DNA from: Hyphomicrobiales bacterium
GTDB taxonomy: Bacteria > Pseudomonadota > Alphaproteobacteria > Rhizobiales > Rhizobiaceae
NCBI GenBank assembly: GCA_900472925.1
Contig: UCJU01000015.1
Location: 7,853 to 71,852 of the forward strand
Direction: 5' to 3'
DNA: 64,000 bases
Under the pieces are notes generated by a model. It made no database searches and was not told the DNA's origin. It was given only the letters and a program-made list of their open reading frames with translations. This document shows, one piece after another, positions 1 through 8,506 of this stretch (positions are counted from its first letter, which is position 1; the number at the start of each line of letters is the position of its first letter). The position numbers and the translations under genes were made by a program.

Positions 1-84
1 GCCACACCCACCGCCATCAATGTCCTCTTGCCCTCACACTTCAAACCATGTCATTTTCCCGCATTGCCAGCAGGAGACACGACA

Positions 85-879
85 TTGCTCAGACGCGCTT
101 TTCTCACCGCTATTGCCGCTGCGATATTATCGCCCGCGATTTCCTTTGCTGCCGACCTGCCCGACCTCAAGGGCAGGACCGTCGTCGTCGTTACCGAAAA
201 CGCCTATCCGCCGCTGCAATTCGTTGATCCCGGTTCGGGCAAGGCCATCGGCTGGGAATATGACGCGATGGCGGAGATTGCCAAGCGGTTGAATTTCAAG
301 GTCGAGTATCAGAATACATCCTGGGATGCGATGATTCAGGCCGTGGCCGATGGGCAATACGACATCGGGATGACCGGCATCAGCATCAAGGAAGAGCGCA
401 AGCAGAAGGTGGACTTTTCCGATCCCTATATGCGCTCCGAAATGTTCATGCTGGTGCGCGCCGACGAGACCCGCTTTACCGATGCCAAGAGCTTTGCCGC
501 CTTCGACAAGGGGCTGGTGGGCGCGCAGGCGGGCACGACGCCGTTCTATACCGTTGTCTATGACGTGCTTGATGGAAACGAGCAGAACCCGCGGGTGAAG
601 CTGATGGAAACCTTCGGTGCGACCGTGCAGGCGCTGAAGACCGGTGATGTCGATCTGGTGTTGACGGATGGCGTGGCGGGCAAGGGGTATGTCGATGCGT
701 CCGGCGGCACGCTGAAATTGATTGGCGGCCCCCTGGGCGGCGATGATTTTGGCTTCATCTTCAAGAAGGGGTCGGACCTGGTGGCACCCGTGAACGCTGC
801 CATTGCCGCGCTGAAGGCGGATGGGACCTTTGCGAAGCTCGATAAGACGTGGTTTCTGGACTACAAGCTTGGCCAGTAA
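85..879 (+). CDS. Polar amino-acid ABC transporter, periplasmic substrate-binding protein
   Basis: A 264-residue family 3 solute-binding protein that would capture an amino acid in the periplasm and deliver it to the permease encoded 33 bases downstream. The first 22 or so residues form a signal peptide (basic LRR, hydrophobic stretch, cleavage near SFAAD). The mature part has the family features: AYPPLQF near the N-terminus, GWEYDAMAEIAKRL, and DIGMTGISI. I chose the TTG at 85 because AGGAG lies at 72-76, eight bases upstream; an ATG at 28 would put an implausible extension before the signal peptide. The ligand cannot be read from sequence. Confidence 0.88.
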   Translation: MLRRAFLTAIAAAILSPAISFAADLPDLKGRTVVVVTENAYPPLQFVDPGSGKAIGWEYDAMAEIAKRLNFKVEYQNTSWDAMIQAVADGQYDIGMTGISIKEERKQKVDFSDPYMRSEMFMLVRADETRFTDAKSFAAFDKGLVGAQAGTTPFYTVVYDVLDGNEQNPRVKLMETFGATVQALKTGDVDLVLTDGVAGKGYVDASGGTLKLIGGPLGGDDFGFIFKKGSDLVAPVNAAIAALKADGTFAKLDKTWFLDYKLGQ

Positions 880-912
880 GCCGTTGCCCACATTTGGACG
901 GAAGACAGCGGT

Positions 913-1728
913 TTGAGCGCCCGGCGGAAATCCACCGGGGACAATGATTTTCCTTGGTGGCTGGTAGCGCTTGTGGGCATCGGGCTGGTGCTCGCCGTCG
1001 TGATCGCCATCAACGGCATCTATGCGCAGGTGTTTTCCACCGTCATCACCGGCATCGGCATGACGGTATCAGTGACGCTGATAGCCTTTGCGCTGGCCTC
1101 GCTGTGGGGGCTGGTGATCGCCGTGCTTGGTATGGCTGACAATATTCTTCTGCGCCAGATATCCCGTTTCTACATCGAGATGGTGCGCGGCATTCCTATC
1201 CTTGTCGTGCTGTTCTACATCGCCTTCGTCGGTGCGCCTGCCGTCGTCAGCCTGTTCAACTGGATGATCACGCCGCTCATTCAGGCCGGATGGGTGGAGG
1301 CGATCCTCGTGCGGGATTTTTCGCTGATGTGGCGCGCCATTCTGGCGTTGACGATCTGTTATGCCGCTTTCCTTGCGGAGATTTTCCGGGCGGGCATCGA
1401 GGCGGTGGATGAGGGCCAGATCGAGGCGGCGAAGGCGCTGGGGCTTAACCGTTACCAGCGCTTTCGGCTGGTGATTTTTCCGCAGGCGATCCGCACGATC
1501 TTTCCGCCGCTGTCCAATGATTTCGTGTCGATGGTGAAGGACAGTTCGCTGGTGTCTGTTCTGGGGGTGATGGATATTACCCAGCTGGGCAAGGTCTACG
1601 CTGCCGGGTCGTTCCGGTTTTTCGAGACCTATTCCATCGTCGCCTATATCTATCTCATTCTGACGCTGGGGCTTTCGCTTGTGCTGCGGCGCGTGGAGAA
1701 AGCCCTGCGCCGCAGTCCGCGTGGCTAG
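913..1728 (+). CDS. Polar amino-acid ABC transporter permease
   Basis: A 271-residue inner-membrane permease of the His/Glu/Gln family. It has several hydrophobic segments and the EAA loop that contacts the ATPase (EAAKALGLNRYQRFRLVIFP, about residues 175-194). It starts with TTG, as does the binding-protein gene before it, and the two form an operon. No ATPase gene follows: the next gene faces it and ends one base beyond this stop codon. The pair must therefore share an ATPase encoded elsewhere, possibly left of the window. Confidence 0.88.
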   Translation: MSARRKSTGDNDFPWWLVALVGIGLVLAVVIAINGIYAQVFSTVITGIGMTVSVTLIAFALASLWGLVIAVLGMADNILLRQISRFYIEMVRGIPILVVLFYIAFVGAPAVVSLFNWMITPLIQAGWVEAILVRDFSLMWRAILALTICYAAFLAEIFRAGIEAVDEGQIEAAKALGLNRYQRFRLVIFPQAIRTIFPPLSNDFVSMVKDSSLVSVLGVMDITQLGKVYAAGSFRFFETYSIVAYIYLILTLGLSLVLRRVEKALRRSPRG

Positions 1729-1729
1729 C

Positions 1730-2245
1730 CTATTGGCCTTTCAGTGCGGAGTCCCAATGTTCGTCCGCCTTGCCATCAACGAAGCGCCATGTGTCGAACC
1801 ATGTCGTCGTATAGGTCTTGGCGGGGTCTTTCGGGTCTTTGACCTCACGGACGAAACCGACGGTGACGAGATCGCCTTCCGCTGTCACGAAGGCGACGGG
1901 CGAGCTGATTTTATCTGGGATCGGCTTTTTCTGGACTTTCATGACGTCGGTAAAGAACTTGACGACACCGTCGCGGCCTGATGCGGCGTTGGGATTGTGC
2001 TGGATATAACGCTCGGTCAGATATTTGTCGGCCTTGTCCCAATGGCCGGCTTCCAGGAGATCGCGGATGATCTTGTAGGTGACCTGTTTGTTGGCGTTGA
2101 GCTTGGGGTCGGGGCTGGTGAACAGGGCTTCGGCATCTGGAGCCTTGACCACGGCTTCCTGGGCGTGGGCGGGAAGGGTGGCGAACGAGAGGGTTGCCAT
2201 TGCGAGGGCGCTGCCGAGTGCGATGGTTCTGATGCGGCGGATCAT
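1730..2245 (-). CDS. Exported NTF2/SnoaL-like protein
   Basis: A 171-residue protein with an N-terminal signal peptide (MIRRIRT, hydrophobic core, cleavage near AHA-QE) followed by a SnoaL/NTF2-like fold. Typical features are the helical start with LLEAGHWDKADKYLTERYIQ, then HNPNAASGRDGV and a C-terminal TWFDTWRFVDGKADEHWDS strand. Members of this fold include small hydrolases, isomerases and binding proteins, so no reaction can be assigned. The ATG at 2245 has GGAG just upstream. It lies 120 bases downstream of the MFS gene on the same strand and may be co-transcribed with it. Confidence 0.72.
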   Translation of the reverse strand: MIRRIRTIALGSALAMATLSFATLPAHAQEAVVKAPDAEALFTSPDPKLNANKQVTYKIIRDLLEAGHWDKADKYLTERYIQHNPNAASGRDGVVKFFTDVMKVQKKPIPDKISSPVAFVTAEGDLVTVGFVREVKDPKDPAKTYTTTWFDTWRFVDGKADEHWDSALKGQ

Positions 2246-2365
2246 GGTGTTCTCCAAAGGGTGCGGCGGTGGATGCGCGAACCATAGGGCGTGGAGAACG
2301 GCGCCGAAAGAGGGCAGTTTTTCCGCCGCTGGTAACATGAAGGGAACCAGCGGCGGAAAGATCAC

Positions 2366-3655
2366 TCAGGGGCGAGCGCCTTGTGTCTTTGCCTGTCTGG
2401 CAATCATGCGACCGGCGATGATGACGAGAACGCCAGCCACCGCAAGGCATGCGGAGAGGAAGAACATTGGTGCGATGGTGCTTCCCGTCTGATCCTTGAT
2501 CCACGGCACGACGTTCTGGGCAACGAAGCCGCCGAGATTGCCGACCGAGTTGATCGCCGCCAGGCCCGCTGCGGCACCGGCGCCCCGTAGGAAGCGGCCG
2601 GGCAGGCTCCAGAACACCGGCTGTCCGGCGAAGATGCCGGCAGCGGCGATGCACAGGAAGACGAACTGCACCACGGGTGCCGTAACCAGTGCCGACATCA
2701 GCAGGCAGAAAGCACCGATAAAGGCAGGACCGACGATGAAGGGGATCTTGTTTTGCGCGCGATCCGCTGCTGCCGGAATGGCATAGAGCGCAATCGCCAC
2801 GCCGATCCACGGGAGGATGTTGATGAAGCCGTTGATGGTGTTGGATACGCCAAAGCTCTTGACGATGGTCGGCAGCCAGTAGCTGAGGCCATAAGCGGCC
2901 AGCGGAAAGCCGACGTAGCACAGCGACATGAACAGCACCTGCGGATTGATCAGCGCCCGGAAGCCGTTTTCGGCATGTTCTTCCATGTTGGAGTTTTCAG
3001 AGGCGATCTTCTTTTTCAGCCAGTCCTTCTCGTCCTGGGTGAGGAACTTTGCCTTCTCGGGCGTATCGTCGAGATAGAAGATGGTAAAAATGCCTGCAAT
3101 GACAGCGGGAACGCCGGTGGCGAGGAAGACCCACTCCCAGCCCGCCAGACCCATGAGGCCGTCGAGATCGAGAAGCATGCCGCCCAGCGGTGCGCCGATG
3201 GCATTGGCAAGCGCGCTGAAGATCATGAACAGGCCGACCATGCGACCGCGATAATCACGCGGGAACCAGATGGTCAGAAGGTAGAGAACGCCAGGGAAGA
3301 AGCCTGCTTCACAGGCACCCAGCAGAAAGCGCAGAATGTAGAACATGGTCTGGCTGCTGGTGAAGGCCAGTGCAATCGTGACCAGTCCCCAGGAGATGAT
3401 GATGCGGGCAAACCAGCGGCTGGCGCCGAAGCGGGTGAGCAGCAGGTTGCTGGGAACTTCGAAGATGAAATAGCCGATGAAGAACAGCGATGCACCCAGG
3501 CCATAGGCGTATTCGCTCAAGCCGAGATCGCCGACCATTTGCAGCTTGGCGTAGCTGACATTCTGCCGGTCGATATAGGCGATGAGATAGAGAAGTCCCA
3601 GAAACGGCATCAGCCGCCAGGTGATTTTCGAGATAAGTGCTTTCTCAGATGCCAA
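2366..3655 (-). CDS. MFS transporter, anion:cation symporter (tartrate/phthalate permease-like)
   Basis: A 429-residue, 12-helix inner-membrane carrier. The N-terminal part has the family signature of the anion:cation symporters (YLIAYIDRQNVSYAKLQM, EVPSNLLLTRFGASRWFARI, ACEAGFFPGVLYLLTIWF), which move organic acids such as tartrate, phthalate or galactonate. I place the start at TTG 3655 because a strong AGGGAGGA element lies five bases before it; a GTG 18 bases upstream would absorb that ribosome site. The substrate is unknown. The NTF2-like gene downstream is the only candidate partner. Confidence 0.82.
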   Translation of the reverse strand: MASEKALISKITWRLMPFLGLLYLIAYIDRQNVSYAKLQMVGDLGLSEYAYGLGASLFFIGYFIFEVPSNLLLTRFGASRWFARIIISWGLVTIALAFTSSQTMFYILRFLLGACEAGFFPGVLYLLTIWFPRDYRGRMVGLFMIFSALANAIGAPLGGMLLDLDGLMGLAGWEWVFLATGVPAVIAGIFTIFYLDDTPEKAKFLTQDEKDWLKKKIASENSNMEEHAENGFRALINPQVLFMSLCYVGFPLAAYGLSYWLPTIVKSFGVSNTINGFINILPWIGVAIALYAIPAAADRAQNKIPFIVGPAFIGAFCLLMSALVTAPVVQFVFLCIAAAGIFAGQPVFWSLPGRFLRGAGAAAGLAAINSVGNLGGFVAQNVVPWIKDQTGSTIAPMFFLSACLAVAGVLVIIAGRMIARQAKTQGARP

Positions 3656-4056
3656 AATTATCCTCCCTCTCACTGCAACAGGTGCAGTTATGCTCGATCA
3701 TGGCCCCCGCCTTCACGATACCGTTATAGCACTGTGGCATGGTTCAGAAAGGACCTAACGTGCGAGATTGCTGATTTATGCGTCTTTGTTCGGTCGGGCC
3801 GGGAGGGGAGTTGGCGCAAAATGGCAATATTGCCGTTGAAAAGCCGATCTGCTATGAGAGCCGCATGGGATCGAAATTCGGATGTCTCGCGCAAAACATT
3901 TTCGTGCTGCAGGACCACAAGCGTCTGCCGGCACGTTTTTTTGCGCGCATTTCCGGCGCGCTCGGCGGCCGACTTACGTTTGCCTGATATCTCTTTTAAG
4001 AGACTGTCAGTTTGCTGCGAACCCAATTCATTTTTCAAGATACGATGGATAAAGCC
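3656..4056. other. 401-bp region between the MFS gene and leuC
   Basis: The region must hold divergent promoters for the leftward MFS gene and rightward leuC. I see no clear terminator, riboswitch or tRNA in it. The only feature of note is a 79-codon reading frame from 3821 with a purine-rich ribosome site that runs into the leuC start. The base composition does not differ visibly from its surroundings. Confidence 0.4.
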
Positions 4057-4060
4057 ATGA
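3821..4060 (+). CDS. Possible 79-codon upstream ORF overlapping leuC
   Basis: An ATG at 3821 follows a GGGAGGGGAG element (3801-3810) at ten bases and opens a frame of 79 codons. Its TGA overlaps the leuC ATG by four bases (ATGA at 4057-4060). That geometry is typical of translational coupling, and the leuC start itself has only a weak ribosome site. Against it, the predicted product ([17 protein letters not shown]..., basic, several Cys) matches no family I know, and it uses AGA, AGG, ATA and CGA codons that neighbouring genes avoid. It may be untranslated leader sequence. Confidence 0.28.
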   Translation: MAILPLKSRSAMRAAWDRNSDVSRKTFSCCRTTSVCRHVFLRAFPARSAADLRLPDISFKRLSVCCEPNSFFKIRWIKP

Positions 4061-5466
4061 GCGCACCTCGCACCCTTTACGATAAAATCTGGGATGATCA
4101 CGTCGTCAACCGCGACCCGGATGGAACCTGTCTTCTCTACATCGACCGTCATCTCGTGCATGAGGTGACGAGTCCGCAGGCCTTCGAAGGGCTGCGTCTG
4201 GCCGGTCGCCCGGTTCACTCGCCAGCGCGCACTCTGGCCGTGGTCGATCACAACGTTCCGACAACTGCCGACCGTCTTGAAGGCATCAAGAACGAGGAAA
4301 GCCGCATTCAGGTCGAAGCCCTGGCGCAGAATGCTGCGGAATTCGGCGTCGAATATTACTCCGAGCGCGACAAGCGTCAGGGCATCGTCCACATCGTCGG
4401 GCCGGAGCAGGGCTTCACGCTGCCGGGCATGACGATCGTCTGTGGTGACAGCCATACCTCGACGCATGGTGCCTTCGGTGCTCTGGCGCACGGTATCGGC
4501 ACCTCGGAAGTGGAACATGTTCTGGCGACGCAGACGCTGATCCAGAAGAAGGCCAAGAACATGCTGGTGCGTGTGGATGGCGCAGTGCCCGAGGGCGTGA
4601 CCGCCAAGGACATTATTCTTGCCATCATCGGCGAGATCGGTACCGCGGGCGGCACCGGCCACGTCATCGAGTTCGCTGGCGAGGCGATCCGGTCGCTCTC
4701 CATGGAAGGCCGTATGACGGTCTGCAACATGACCATCGAAGGCGGCGCGCGCGCCGGGCTTATCGCGCCCGACGAGACGACCTTCGATTACATCAAGGAC
4801 AAGCCGCGTTCGCCCAAGGGCGAGGTGCTGGAACAGGCGATTGCCTATTGGAAAACGCTGAAATCCGACGAAGGTGCGCATTACGACAAGGTCGTGGTGC
4901 TCAACGCTGCCGACCTGCCGCCCATCGTCTCCTGGGGCTCGTCGCCGGAAGACGTCGTGTCCATTCAGGGCGAAGTGCCCGATCCGGCCAAGATCGAGGA
5001 TGAGAACAAGCGCAACTCCAAGCAGCGCGCCCTGGAATATATGGGCCTGACGCCGGGAACGAAGATGACGGATATCGCCATCGACCGCGTCTTCATCGGG
5101 TCCTGCACCAATGGTCGCATCGAGGATTTGCGGGCCGCCGCCAAGGTTGTCGAAGGACGCAAGGTTGCGCCGACCGTATCGGCCATGATCGTTCCCGGTT
5201 CCGGTCTCGTCAAAGAGCAGGCTGAAAAGGAAGGTCTGGACAAGATCTTCCTCGAAGCGGGCTTTGAGTGGCGTGAACCGGGCTGCTCCATGTGCCTGGC
5301 CATGAATGACGACCGCCTGGCCCCCGGTGAGCGGTGTGCGTCCACCTCCAACCGCAATTTCGAGGGACGTCAGGGCTCCAAGGGCCGCACGCATCTGGTA
5401 TCGCCTGCCATGGCGGCTGCGGCTGCGGTCGCCGGCCACTTCGTGGATATTCGTGAGTGGCAGTAA
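4057..5466 (+). CDS. leuC: 3-isopropylmalate dehydratase large subunit
   Basis: LeuC, 469 residues, isomerises 2-isopropylmalate to 3-isopropylmalate in leucine synthesis as a heterodimer with LeuD. It is an aconitase-family protein: it has VVDHNVPT, the [13 protein letters not shown] motif, and the three cluster cysteines in [13 protein letters not shown] and [11 protein letters not shown], which hold a 4Fe-4S cluster. I use the ATG at 4057 because rhizobial LeuC proteins characteristically begin [17 protein letters not shown]; an in-frame ATG at 4045 is possible. leuD is not adjacent. The gene is followed by a strong hairpin and then a convergent gene. Confidence 0.96.
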   Translation: MSAPRTLYDKIWDDHVVNRDPDGTCLLYIDRHLVHEVTSPQAFEGLRLAGRPVHSPARTLAVVDHNVPTTADRLEGIKNEESRIQVEALAQNAAEFGVEYYSERDKRQGIVHIVGPEQGFTLPGMTIVCGDSHTSTHGAFGALAHGIGTSEVEHVLATQTLIQKKAKNMLVRVDGAVPEGVTAKDIILAIIGEIGTAGGTGHVIEFAGEAIRSLSMEGRMTVCNMTIEGGARAGLIAPDETTFDYIKDKPRSPKGEVLEQAIAYWKTLKSDEGAHYDKVVVLNAADLPPIVSWGSSPEDVVSIQGEVPDPAKIEDENKRNSKQRALEYMGLTPGTKMTDIAIDRVFIGSCTNGRIEDLRAAAKVVEGRKVAPTVSAMIVPGSGLVKEQAEKEGLDKIFLEAGFEWREPGCSMCLAMNDDRLAPGERCASTSNRNFEGRQGSKGRTHLVSPAMAAAAAVAGHFVDIREWQ

Positions 5467-5478
5467 GACTGTGCGCTA

Positions 5479-5504
5479 GGCCGGAACAGACAGCTGTTTC
5501 GGCC
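5479..5504. terminator. Hairpin between convergent leuC and L,D-transpeptidase genes
   Basis: Eleven-base arms GGCCGGAACAG and CTGTTTCGGCC (one G-U pair) flank a four-base loop. It sits 13 bases after the leuC stop and six before the end of the opposing gene. There is no long T tract on either strand, so it may be a weak bidirectional terminator or an RNA-stabilising hairpin. Confidence 0.5.
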
Positions 5505-5509
5505 TTGCG

Positions 5510-6058
5510 CTACAAGACCTCGATCCGTCTGCCCTTGCGCAGAAAGGGTAATATGCGGCGCATGTCGCGCGGGTGTAGCGCCACGCATCCGGCGGTTGGT
5601 TCATAGCCGGGGCGGATCATGTGCATGAAGATGGCAGAGCCGAGATTGCGGCGACGTGATGTGACGTTCCAGTCCAGCACGAGACAGACATCGTAGAGCC
5701 CATCCTCCCGTTGCATCTCCTCATGGCTCGGTTTGAAGGGTGCTTTGGCAAGGCGATTGTAGTTGGGGTCGCAAGGGGCATCGCACCACAGCATGGTCGA
5801 GCGCGTGCGATACATCGTAAGCGGTGTTTTCAAGGCGCCAATGCGTTCGCCGCGATGAAAGCCGTAGAGCACCGGCATGCTGGTGATCGGCGTTTTTCCG
5901 TCGCCCTCCCGCTTGATCGCGGTGCGTCCATTGCGACCGATGGCAGCCTGAAATGTCAGGTGGCCGAGCTGCAGTATGGCCCGGCTTTTCTGGCGCGGTG
6001 CGGGGCGAACAGTGAGTTTTGCTGAGGATTTGCGTTGAATTTTTACGTTGCTTGGCAT
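5510..6058 (-). CDS. L,D-transpeptidase (YkuD) family protein
   Basis: A 182-residue protein with the YkuD-type L,D-transpeptidase fold, which makes 3-3 cross-links in peptidoglycan or attaches proteins to it. Early features are GRNGRTAIKREGDGKTP; the catalytic region near the C-terminus has FMHMIRPGYEPTAGCVALHP, giving the conserved His and the Gly-Cys nucleophile pair. No clear signal peptide is present in the roughly 45-residue basic N-terminal stretch, which is odd for an envelope enzyme. ATG 6058 is chosen; a GTG three codons earlier (6067) is an alternative. Confidence 0.82.
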   Translation of the reverse strand: MPSNVKIQRKSSAKLTVRPAPRQKSRAILQLGHLTFQAAIGRNGRTAIKREGDGKTPITSMPVLYGFHRGERIGALKTPLTMYRTRSTMLWCDAPCDPNYNRLAKAPFKPSHEEMQREDGLYDVCLVLDWNVTSRRRNLGSAIFMHMIRPGYEPTAGCVALHPRDMRRILPFLRKGRRIEVL

Positions 6059-6190
6059 CGTTCTCACGAGATTTTGCTTTGCAGGTGAGGCAACGTGACT
6101 TCATAGCTCCGCCTTATCTGACGACGAAGGGTTGACGTCGCGGTCTCAAACCGCTGAATTGGCTCACTAAAGCGAAAGCATGTCAGTCCT

Positions 6191-6213
6191 GCAAAATAGG
6201 CAATCCATTTTGC
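6191..6213. promoter_or_regulatory. Inverted repeat upstream of the CenR-like regulator gene
   Basis: GCAAAAT and ATTTTGC are perfect seven-base arms around a nine-base centre, ending 40 bases before the ATG of the response regulator. The position fits an operator. The bound protein is unknown; autoregulation by the downstream regulator is one option. Confidence 0.4.
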
Positions 6214-6253
6214 GCGTCATGTTTTACTATACAATGAAAGGCTGAGATATCCC

Positions 6254-6937
6254 ATGACGGCCCGTACACTTCTCCTTGTGGATGACGATGACGACCTTCG
6301 CGAGACACTTGCCGAGCAACTGTCTCCCTATGAGGAGTTCAATCTTCTCACCGGCGCCAACGCCAATCACGCAATCCAGACCGCGAAGTCCACGCAGGTC
6401 GATCTGCTGATCATGGACGTCGGTCTGCCTGATATGGATGGGCGCGAGGCTGTGAAGCTGATGCGCAAGAACGGCTTCAAGGCCCCCATCATCATGCTGA
6501 CCGGCCACGATACGGATTCCGATACGATCCTGGGTCTGGAAGCCGGTGCCAATGACTATGTGACGAAGCCGTTTCGCTTTGCCGTGCTTCTGGCGCGTGT
6601 CCGTGCGCAGCTTCGCCAGTATGAGCAGAGCGAAGATGCGGTGTTTACCGTCGGTCCCTACCAGTTCAAGCCGAGCCAGAAGCTGCTGACCACGGAAGAC
6701 GGCAAGAAAATCCGCCTGACGGAAAAGGAAGCGGCGATCATCCGTTACCTCTACCGCGCCGGCAGCGCGGTCGTGACGCGCGATGTGTTGCTGGAAGAGG
6801 TCTGGGGCTATAATTCCGGCGTCACCACGCATACGCTGGAAACCCACGTTTACCGATTGCGTCAGAAGATCGAACGCGATCCCTCGAATGCGGAGCTTCT
6901 GGTGACGGAAAATGGCGGCTACAAGATTGTGCCTTAA
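6254..6937 (+). CDS. cenR: OmpR-family response regulator, probable CenR orthologue
   Basis: A 227-residue two-component regulator. The receiver domain (1-120) has the acidic cluster VDDDDD, the phospho-acceptor Asp in LIMDVGLPDMDGRE (about residue 54), the Thr in MLTGHD and Lys in VTKPFR. A winged-helix DNA-binding domain follows (about 130-227; RLTEKEAAIIRYLYRAG, HTLETHVYRLRQKIE). The sequence resembles CenR of Caulobacter and its rhizobial and Brucella counterparts, which control envelope integrity; the neighbouring L,D-transpeptidase is consistent with that. The partner kinase is not in the window. The family call is firm, the orthology is from memory. Confidence 0.8.
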   Translation: MTARTLLLVDDDDDLRETLAEQLSPYEEFNLLTGANANHAIQTAKSTQVDLLIMDVGLPDMDGREAVKLMRKNGFKAPIIMLTGHDTDSDTILGLEAGANDYVTKPFRFAVLLARVRAQLRQYEQSEDAVFTVGPYQFKPSQKLLTTEDGKKIRLTEKEAAIIRYLYRAGSAVVTRDVLLEEVWGYNSGVTTHTLETHVYRLRQKIERDPSNAELLVTENGGYKIVP

Positions 6938-6982
6938 GAACAATTCTGGCGGCGCGGGCTTGTCATGACCGCGCCGTTGTTC
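6938..6982 (+). terminator. GC-rich hairpin after the CenR-like gene
   Basis: CGGCGCGG (6950-6957) pairs with CCGCGCCG (6969-6976), and outer arms GAACAA/TTGTTC could extend it. It begins directly after the stop codon. The run after the stem is only TTGTTC, so termination may be incomplete and allow read-through into the next gene. Confidence 0.55.
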
Positions 6983-7023
6983 GAAAACCGATCATTCCTT
7001 AAGCTTCCGGGGCTTCGAACCAG

Positions 7024-7479
7024 ATGGCACTGAACGACGATATCAAGATTTTGGCGCAGGTTCCTCTGTTTCAGGGTTTGAGCGATGACCAGTTGCGCCT
7101 GATTGCCTTCGGTGCCGAGCGGCGCAAGATTGCGCAGGGGCAGGCTCTGTTTCGTGAGCACTCGCCGTCTGAATGCGCGTTCCTGATCGCGCGTGGCGGC
7201 TTTCATCTCTACAGCACCGGGCGCAACGGAAAGGCCGAACTTCAGGCAACACCGACGGCAGGCACGCTGCTGTCGGAGCTTGCCCTGTTTACGCTGTGCG
7301 AGCGCAAATATACCGCCGTGGCGTCAGAGGATTCCGAAGTCATCCGCATCACCCGCATTCTCTTCCATCGCATGATCGAAGAATTTCCCAATGTCGCTGA
7401 CATCGTCATGACGCGCATCAGAGACAATATCGCAGCGCTCTCAGCCGGAGCGACAGCGCTTCAGGGGCGGTTTTCTTAA
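7024..7479 (+). CDS. Crp/Fnr-type cyclic nucleotide-binding domain protein without DNA-binding domain
   Basis: A 151-residue protein made only of a cyclic nucleotide-binding beta-barrel (about 15-135): VPLFQGLSDDQLRLIAFGAE, FREHSPSECAFLIARGGFHLY, and GTLLSELALFT in the phosphate-binding-cassette position. The usual C-terminal helix-turn-helix of Crp/Fnr regulators is absent, so it is not a classical transcription factor; it may bind a nucleotide or act through protein contact. The cassette lacks an obvious canonical arginine, so ligand binding is uncertain. It lies 86 bases after the response regulator on the same strand, separated by a hairpin. Confidence 0.75.
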   Translation: MALNDDIKILAQVPLFQGLSDDQLRLIAFGAERRKIAQGQALFREHSPSECAFLIARGGFHLYSTGRNGKAELQATPTAGTLLSELALFTLCERKYTAVASEDSEVIRITRILFHRMIEEFPNVADIVMTRIRDNIAALSAGATALQGRFS

Positions 7480-7563
7480 ACAGATGGGGGCGTAATCAGC
7501 CCCTGAGCTGTGGTGATGGCCAAGCCATTCCATTCCAAGGCTGAATTCCGAACATTTGCTCCT

Positions 7564-7597
7564 CCCCTCATTCCCGTGCTGTCACCGGAATAAGGGG
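7564..7597. repeat. 34-bp imperfect palindrome of rhizobial intergenic-repeat type
   Basis: Arms CCCCT, ATTCC and GTG are mirrored by CAC, GGAAT and AGGGG around a CTGT loop, with three single-base mismatches spaced symmetrically. It lies between two convergent genes. From memory it resembles the short palindromic intergenic repeats common in Agrobacterium and Rhizobium genomes. Only one copy was noticed in this window. Confidence 0.5.
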
Positions 7598-7608
7598 TCA
7601 AGCTGGTC

Positions 7609-8412
7609 TTAAAACTTGAAATGCGCCGTCACCGGAACATGGTCCGAAGGGCGGTTCCAGCCGCGGGCTTCGCGCAGGATTTCGATGCGGTCGAGCGAGG
7701 GGCCTAGGTCTTGCGAAGACCAGATATGATCGAGGCGGCGGCCGCGATTGGCGGCCTCCCAGTCCTTGGCGCGGTAGCTCCACCAGGTGTAGATTTTTTC
7801 GGTTTCGGGAACGTTGAGACGCATCAGGTCGAGCCAGTTGCCCTTTTTCATGATCTCGAGCATGCCTTCGGTTTCGACAGGCGTGTGGCTGACGATTTTC
7901 AGAAGCTGCTTGTGGGACCAGACGTCGTTTTCGAGCGGTGCGATGTTGAGGTCGCCGACGAGAATGGAGGATGTGCCGGGAACGCCGTCGGCGCTGAGCG
8001 CCTTCATTTCCTCGATGAAATCCAGCTTGTGGCCGAATTTCGGATTGATCGTGCGGTCCGGCTCGTCACCGCCTGCGGGAACGTAGAAATTGTGGAGACG
8101 GATTTTCCGCGATCCTACCTTGATGATGCCGGAGATGTGGCGCGCATCGCCGATGCCGCAATAGTCCTGCCGGTGGTCTTCGGTGAGTGGCAGTTTGGAG
8201 GCGATGGCGACGCCGTGATAGCCCTTTTGGCCATGAATGATGACGTGTTCGTAGCCGAGAGCCTTGAGAGGCTTTAGCGGAAACTCGCCATTGGGGCATT
8301 TCGTTTCCTGAAGGCACAGGACATCAGGCTTGTAACGCACGAGAAACTGCTCGACGATCGGCATGCGCAGCCGCACCGAGTTGATGTTCCAGGTGGTTAT
8401 CGAAAAAGTCAT
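7609..8412 (-). CDS. xthA: Exodeoxyribonuclease III
   Basis: A 267-residue EEP-superfamily nuclease that cuts DNA at abasic sites and trims 3' ends in base-excision repair. All catalytic motifs are visible: WNINSVR at the start, LCLQETK (metal-binding Glu, about residue 36), the Tyr of HNFYVPAGGDEPD, GDLNIAP, TWWSYR, RRLDHIW and SDHVPV with the catalytic His at the C-terminus. Length is normal. GGAG precedes the ATG by seven bases. It is the last gene of a leftward group that begins with ftsK and the LolA-like gene. Confidence 0.96.
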   Translation of the reverse strand: MTFSITTWNINSVRLRMPIVEQFLVRYKPDVLCLQETKCPNGEFPLKPLKALGYEHVIIHGQKGYHGVAIASKLPLTEDHRQDYCGIGDARHISGIIKVGSRKIRLHNFYVPAGGDEPDRTINPKFGHKLDFIEEMKALSADGVPGTSSILVGDLNIAPLENDVWSHKQLLKIVSHTPVETEGMLEIMKKGNWLDLMRLNVPETEKIYTWWSYRAKDWEAANRGRRLDHIWSSQDLGPSLDRIEILREARGWNRPSDHVPVTAHFKF

Positions 8413-8506
8413 GCCTGCGCTCCGTTCGTCCTTCAGGAAAAGGTGGAGGCAGGCTTATTACATCAGGCCGAAAACGGAAATCCTTTTCTCAGGCCCCGAC
8501 AGTTCA

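Noticed and set aside
3724-5439. 571-codon open frame antisense to leuC
   Set aside because: It mirrors the leuC coding frame on the other strand, has no recognisable domain, and arises from high-GC codon bias.
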